From contig JAHLEZ010000027.1 in assembly GCA_020726505.1 (NCBI GenBank), positions 496,001 to 560,000 of the forward strand: DNA of 64,000 bases. Direction: 5' to 3'. Made by a program: the position numbers and the translations under genes. Positions 58,308 to 64,000 of the stretch are shown one piece after another (position 1 is the stretch's first letter; each line of letters begins with the position of its first letter). Origin of the DNA: Leptodontidium sp. MPI-SDFR-AT-0119 (Eukaryota; Ascomycota; Leotiomycetes; Helotiales; Leptodontidiaceae). The notes below the pieces were generated by a model. It had not been told where the DNA came from. It ran no database searches and was given only the letters and a program-made list of their open reading frames with translations.

Positions 58308-61300
58308 TTAGCTCTGATCAACAGAGCCGCCCCCAAAAGCAAGCATTTTACTAGATGTCACAATCTTTTCACTCAGCTGCACGATGCTACCATCTCCCAT
58401 GATATCCAGCACCTCGATCTCGGCCTCGAGATTCTTGGCCAACCAGTTTCGGAATTCCACCGCGACTAGCGAGTCCACTCCATAGAAATGTATGGGTTTG
58501 CTAGAGTCGATATCCTCCGCCGGTAGTGCCATAACAGATGACAGGCGTTGGACAAGCATCTCTGCTACCAAGGTAACAGCCTCTTCGGCGGACTTGGCAG
58601 CTCGCAAAGCAGTGCGCAGGGCCGCAAACGCCTCGCTCTCGCCATCTGCAGAGTCGGACTCGGATGAAGAGCACTGCAGGAGAGTAAACAGCGGATGTCG
58701 TAAGAAGGATGGCTCGGGAATTCCCTTCTTGGCGAACGCAGCCTTGGTAGCAAGTCCCACAGCCACTTGGGCTGGCGAGTTTTTGTACTGTGGGTCGATG
58801 TGGTATTCCAGCATGGCGTGGAACTCATCTTCACGAATCGCCTCTGCCGCTAGAGCATACGGATTTACCGTCTGGGCATGCTCGGCAATGAATCCAACTG
58901 AGAGCATGCTACCGAGATCGATAGTGGTCGCGGCTTGTCCATGTTGTCGACGGAAGTGGGCGAGGGAGTCTTGATATGTATTGCCTGCTGCATAGTTAGA
59001 CTGACCTCGGTTGCCAATCAAGCCACATATTGAGGAGAGCATGATCTATCCAGATGTCAGTCATTGTCATACACGATTGTTGCGCTTAGGGGGGCATTCA
59101 AAGCAGAAAGTGGGAGCGTCAGAACTACGTACGAAGAAGTCAAGATTTTCAGGGAGGGTCTTGTGTAAGTTGAATGACCCGTGAACCTTGGGGCGTATAG
59201 CAGCGGTGAAATCTGAGTGAGACATGGTTTCGAAAGCCGAGTCTTTCAGCTGCATAGCTCCTTGAATGCAACCTCGGATAGGCGGCATAGTAGATGCACA
59301 CTCCGCGATGGCCTTCTGGAGAAGGTCTGCGTTGCTTACATCGCAGGCGAAGGCAGCTGTTTGACACCCCTCCGCCTCAAGTTCTTTCAACAAAGCCTGG
59401 GCTGCCTCGGACTCAGAGCCACTTCGGGAGAGGAAGAAGAAATGTCGTGCCCCACGGGAGGCCATCCATTTGGCAACGCTTCTCCCCAGTCCCCCTAACC
59501 CACCAGCAAGAACGTAGCTGGCCTCTTCCGGGAAGCGGTAGTCCGGTATTGGGGGTGGGACCACCTAATAAACCATGTTAGCTTTTCCTCTCTCTTGCCA
59601 AGGGACAATCAATAATGCACTTACGGGAACCACATCGTCCTTTGCAGACGTCAACACAATCTTGCCGATGTGTTTTCCAGACTGCAGCAGCCTGAAGCTG
59701 GACTCTATATTCGAGTATGGGAACACATTCAGTGGTGTAGTCTGCCTGAAAACGCCGTGGCTCCAAAGACGCATGGTGTCCTGTAGCAGTCTAGCCATCA
59801 AAGGCTGATCCAGCTTCATGACTGTCTCCAGATCGCACGAGGCGAAAGTAATGTTCTTCGAGAACGGGAACATGTCGAGCCGCCCATTGGAGTAGATATC
59901 CCTTTTCCCAATCTCAACGAACCTGCCGAACGGAGCAACGCAGTTCCAGGAGACGCGGAGAGCCTCGCCCGCTAGAGAGTTCAGCACGACGTCAACACCA
60001 CGGCCCTTCGTGAGCCTCATGATGTCCTTGCCGAACGACAGGTCTCGGCTATAAAGCACATGGTCCTCTACGATGCCATATGTTTCCACCAGTAGCTTCT
60101 TCTTCTCCTCTGTCGATACAGTGGCGAAGATTTCAGCCCCAAGATGCTGCGCAAGCATCATAGCTGCCTGGCCAACTCCGCCTGCCGCCGCATGTATTAA
60201 TACCGACTCGCCTTTTCGTAGTCGAGCCAGGTCCACGAGGGAGTAGTATGCAGTGCAAGTAATGACGGGCATGCCTGCAGCTTCTTCGAATGCGACATTA
60301 TCCGGGAGGGACACCACGGCCTTGTCTACAGTGCGGGCGTGAGTAGCAAAGCATCCGGTATAGCTGGCCAGGAGAGCAACTCGATCGCCAACGGCAAGGC
60401 CGCTGACCTCAGTGCCAGTTCGTGTCACCGTCCCAGCCCCCTCTGCTCCCAGGACGTCGCCAGCTACCTCGCCCATAGCGCACATCACATCACGGAAGTT
60501 GAGCCCTGTAGCAGCGATAGATACCTCGACGTCGTGTGGCCCCAGCGACGTGGGGTATACAGGACAGTCTACGAACTGCAGCTTATTCAACAAGCCGGGG
60601 CAGTCAGTGCCTAGCTTCAGGGCGCGTTGAGGGTTGGAACCGATTGCTTGTGGCTGGGCAACGCGGGCGTTGAGTTTGGCCGAGAGGTATTCGTCCAGAT
60701 AGGGGGCGTTTGTGAGGCGGTTGATCGATATAGTCTGGTTGTCGACGCGGTATTCAGCATGCTGCTGCTTGCTTGGTCGGCAGAATTCGTAGTCAAAGAT
60801 CCGAGCAATCTGACTTGCCATGCTCGCTGGCGGCGAGTCCACCGAGTCAAAGGCAATAGTAACCAAGTTGGAGCCGTCGAGATCTCTTTCCCACCGGATG
60901 CTTCTGATCAATCCGGTTGAAAGACCCAAGTCCGGATTGGTGATCGTGTTTCCGGTTACCCAGACAAGATCTTTACATGTTGTCAGCAGCTTGCGCATGT
61001 TCTCAAAATCTTCTCCGCTGATATCTTTGACGATAGAAGTCTCGAGCTCTCGGAGCACAATGCATACGCATTTCTTGAAGTCTGTTCCCGCCAAGGCTGC
61101 GTCGTCGGCAAGAATCCTAACGTCACTGACGCCAGCACTGCGCAGGCTCTTTTCCACTTCCACTCCCAATTTAGAAGACGATGGGGACGAGATAATGATG
61201 ACAAACTCGGGCGAGCTAGCGAGGCTTCTTTGTTGTAAAGACGATGATTCGTGCGCTGTTGCAACGATCAAACTCTGCCCGTGGATCTTCTGGTCACTGT

Positions 61301-64000
61301 GGTCCTTGAGAACCAGATCAGCTCCTCGGAAACCAGACTCTTTCAGAGCGTCACCCCACTGGGACTCATCTAGGATGGGCGAAAGTTTGCGTGATTCTTC
61401 CTGCCCTAACCACCACCCAGGGAGGGTCCCGAAAGCCAGAGGCCCAGAGAGCAGGGCAGGGTTGACCGCCTCCTGGAGTAGCAGAACTCCGCCAGTTCTC
61501 AGAAGCTTCCTGGCGTTGGTAAGGGTGTTTGAAATATCCGCAGTAGCGTGCAGAACATTGGCTGCAATGATCATATCGTAATGCCCTTCATTAAATCCTT
61601 GCGTCAATGGGTCCTTTTCGATGTCGAGTCGGCGAAACTCGACAATATGAAGATATGGCCTGAACTTGGCCTTGGCATTCTCAAAGAACCCTGGGGAGAC
61701 GTCCGTATATGTGTATTGGACAGCTCTGGGGTTCCCATCAGACGGGTTAAGGGTCTCCAGAACGGGGAGCGTGGTGCCACCAGTCCCAGCACCGATCTCT
61801 AGAATCTTGAGATTCCCATGCTTGAAGCTGTACAGGTCAATGTATGAGCGAATCAGCTGGTGAATGTTCTCGGTTCCGTGCAGCTCTCGATAGTACTGAT
61901 CGAGCAGACCGTCGCCAAACATAAGTTGCAAGGCATCAGCTTCCTGCCGCAAGATGGGGACAATGCTAGCACCCATACGATTCGTCAGTCGCCCTTCCGG
62001 TCCAGTCTTCTCCACTTCAGCCAGCAGCTTCTCGCGGAGGGTCTGGCTGTTCAGCACCATCCTCCACCCGGCTCGCTGGTGTAGAATCTTATCTTGGCGA
62101 AACATCCCGTCCTGGTGTTTCATCCAGGCGAGGTATCTCTGTAGGTGCTGCGGTAGATCGTCTACCACGATATCCTGCAGCTCTCTCAGAGCCTCGGTGA
62201 TGTAAAGAATAGAGGCTAGATTGAATGCCTCTGCCAGGCGATAGACAGTCTCGATCTGCAACTTGATAGGCTTCACTGTCGCCAGCAGATACTTTTCACA
62301 TTCCCTGGGGTCGAAGAGTTCCACATCCGGCTTCCAGGCTATGTTGAAGCTCAACTGCCGCCTCTGGCTGGCGGCCGACGAAGACTGTAACTGCACAAAT
62401 TGGATCCCGCCGAACCGGACTTTAGACTCGGATTCCTCGTCCCAGATCGATATAGAGCCGCGTAGCTTCTTGTGTGCTACGTTCTGGACTGTGCCGTGGC
62501 CGTGGAATATGGTGCCGGGACGCGAGCTGAGGTCCTGGGCCACCCACACTTCGCCAATGAAGACGGGTACCATTGGCTCTGACGGCCTCGACTGGCCGGT
62601 CTTGTCTTGTATGGCAGCCAACACTAGATGAAGCATGCTATCCATCGTTGCAGGGTGTATGATGTGGGGGTGGGTGAAATTCTTGGGCTGCGTAGCTGCA
62701 ACATCTGGGATGATGATCTGGCCGACGGCTTCGCCCAAACCACCCCCTCGCTTCACTTGGGAAAGATTCTTGAATAGAGGACCAAAAGAGAGCCCGATGG
62801 TCTCGATCTCAGCGTAAGCTCTAGTCATGTCAAAGGGCACTGTACACCTTTCAACCAATTTTGCTCTCTCATCTTGCCGCGTCTCGGTCTTGTCATCAGC
62901 TTGCGTGTGGCTAAGAGGATTTGGATGTGACTTCATCTCGACTGTGATCATGCCTCGGCAGTGCTCAGTCCATTCTCTCGTGCCGGGGTTGTAAGAGGAA
63001 ATCTTGAACTGTTTCCATGTTGCCGAATCCAAGAGGCTCGATTCGGTAGCGGGCGGCATCGACAGCATGACTTCAACACCATCCTCTGTTTCAGGAATCT
63101 GAAGAGCAGACCGGATCGCAATGTCGCGCAGACAGAACCCGGTGACATTGGCCTCTTGGGCCTCGCATAGCTGTCTTGCTGCTTCTATCGCCATGATGAT
63201 ATACCCGACGCCAGGGTAAACCATTCTCCCCGTGACTTTGTGGTGCTTCAACCACGGATTCTCGGATACTCGAAAGATCTGCCGCCATTTGGGATCATTG
63301 ACATTCCAGTCTGGTACAGTGGCACCGAGCAGGTCGTGTCGGGGGTGCCTCCTGAAGCGAAAGTTCTTGCTCAGTCGGCTTTCAGGCCAGTACGTCTGAC
63401 TGTGGTTAAATGGATAAGGGGGGAGATCGACCAGCATTTGCGGTTGTACAAAGTTTCCTCCCTCGGACTGATGGCTCTTGTGATTGACCGCAACCAGATC
63501 AACGGGGTAGCCGCAGGAGAAGAGCTTGGCTAGTGTAGAGAGGGCTGTTTCCACGCCAGAGATCCTTCGCCTGAGGAGGTGATGGCATTCGATCCCAGAG
63601 AGAGCCATATTCTGGCCCAAGATCTGAGGAACGGCGCTCTGCAAAGCAGGATGAGGGCCAATCTCGACCAGATGTTGAAGCGGCGTATCAGTACTGCGAC
63701 CAACCCGGAGCTTGGGCTTCTTGCTTGATGCCGGCGAGCACATGGCCAGCAGAGACTGTGAAAACCTGACTGGGCAGAGCAGGTTGTCGACCCAATACTG
63801 GGCGTCCTGCAGCAAGCGAGCCTGGACCTCCTCGCCAGTGACAGAAGAAAACATAGTGATTACTCTGCCATAGTTGCCATTGTCTGCCACGCCCGAAGGC
63901 GCAGAAATGTTACCGATGAGTTCTCTGTAATCGTCGGCGACAGGCTTCATGTATGACGAGTGATAGGCGTTCAGAACATTCGGTCTTTTGCAGAAGATCT
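58308..64000 (-). CDS. Highly reducing type I polyketide synthase, 3' part (AT end-DH-cMT-ER-KR-ACP)
   Basis: The gene starts beyond the right edge; the frame is open to base 64000. Exons: 64000-59625, 59564-59133, 59045-58308 (introns GTAAGT..TAG, GTACGT..TAG). In order: the end of the acyltransferase (NAYHSSYMKPV, LVEIGPHPAL); dehydratase with catalytic His (HHKVTGRMVYPG, near 63242) and Asp (HPATMDSMLHL); C-methyltransferase (LEIGAGTGGTTLPVLE, NVLHATADI); enoylreductase (GAEGAGTVTRTGTEVSGLAVG, AAAGGVGQAAMMLAQHLGA); ketoreductase (VLAGGLGGLGRSVAKWM, SRSGSES, QSNYAAGNTYQDSLAHFR); ACP with the phosphopantetheine Ser (YGVDSLVAVEFRNW). No thioesterase or reductase end, typical of HR-PKS whose product is released by another protein. 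It would build a reduced, C-methylated polyketide chain. All visible catalytic residues are present. The upstream KS must lie outside. Confidence 0.96.

Noticed and set aside
1..64000. CRISPR arrays or bacterial-type operons
   Set aside because: Introns, RIP and fungal families show a eukaryotic genome; no regularly spaced repeat array was seen.

Overview
The window is nuclear DNA of a filamentous ascomycete (Pezizomycotina). Genes have short GT-AG introns of about 50-110 bp. The families are fungal: DUF7136, LysM proteins, GH18 chitinase, HET, NACHT with ankyrin-like repeats, and highly reducing PKS. Islands of ordinary GC alternate with very AT-rich blocks full of transposon wreckage in which coding frames are broken by C-to-T/G-to-A type stops, the signature of repeat-induced point mutation (RIP). 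I cannot name the species.

Layout. 1-9.9 kb: a chromodomain fragment at the left edge, a secreted GPI-anchored-type DUF7136 protein, an AT-rich (TTGAT)n repeat block, a pseudogene with a DUF1752 (GATA-like) domain, a four-exon MFS transporter, a possible small glycine-rich membrane gene and another decayed coding fragment. 9.95-22.7 kb: an AT-rich transposon territory. It starts with a perfect 46-bp inverted repeat around a 1.5-kb AT-rich core, then holds a complete but inactivated Ty1/copia element (12420-20055, minus strand, 185-bp LTRs, 5-bp duplication GATTG, internal initiator-tRNA-Met-type primer site), then an unrecognised gene remnant.

22.7-33 kb: a head-to-head pair, a secreted LysM-repeat protein (minus) and a 1850-residue killer-toxin-like (subgroup C) GH18 chitinase (plus), sharing a 1.6-kb intergenic region. 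Such pairs are known in filamentous fungi. The LysM protein binds chitin or its oligomers and the chitinase cleaves it, so the two probably act together at fungal cell walls. 33-47 kb: an F-box/LRR-like hypothetical protein, a multi-pass membrane protein, about 5.7 kb with little content, a PD-(D/E)XK-like fungal protein and a charged hypothetical protein.

48-57.5 kb: self/non-self-type genes. A DUF7708-NACHT-ankyrin-like NLR gene is broken by a 790-bp MITE with a TA duplication and is cut off at its 3' end by AT-rich DNA; next to it is a HET-domain gene. 58.3-64 kb: the 3' part of a highly reducing type I PKS (AT end-DH-cMT-ER-KR-ACP) running off the right edge. All splice sites were read by eye; those given were checked for GT/AG and phase.
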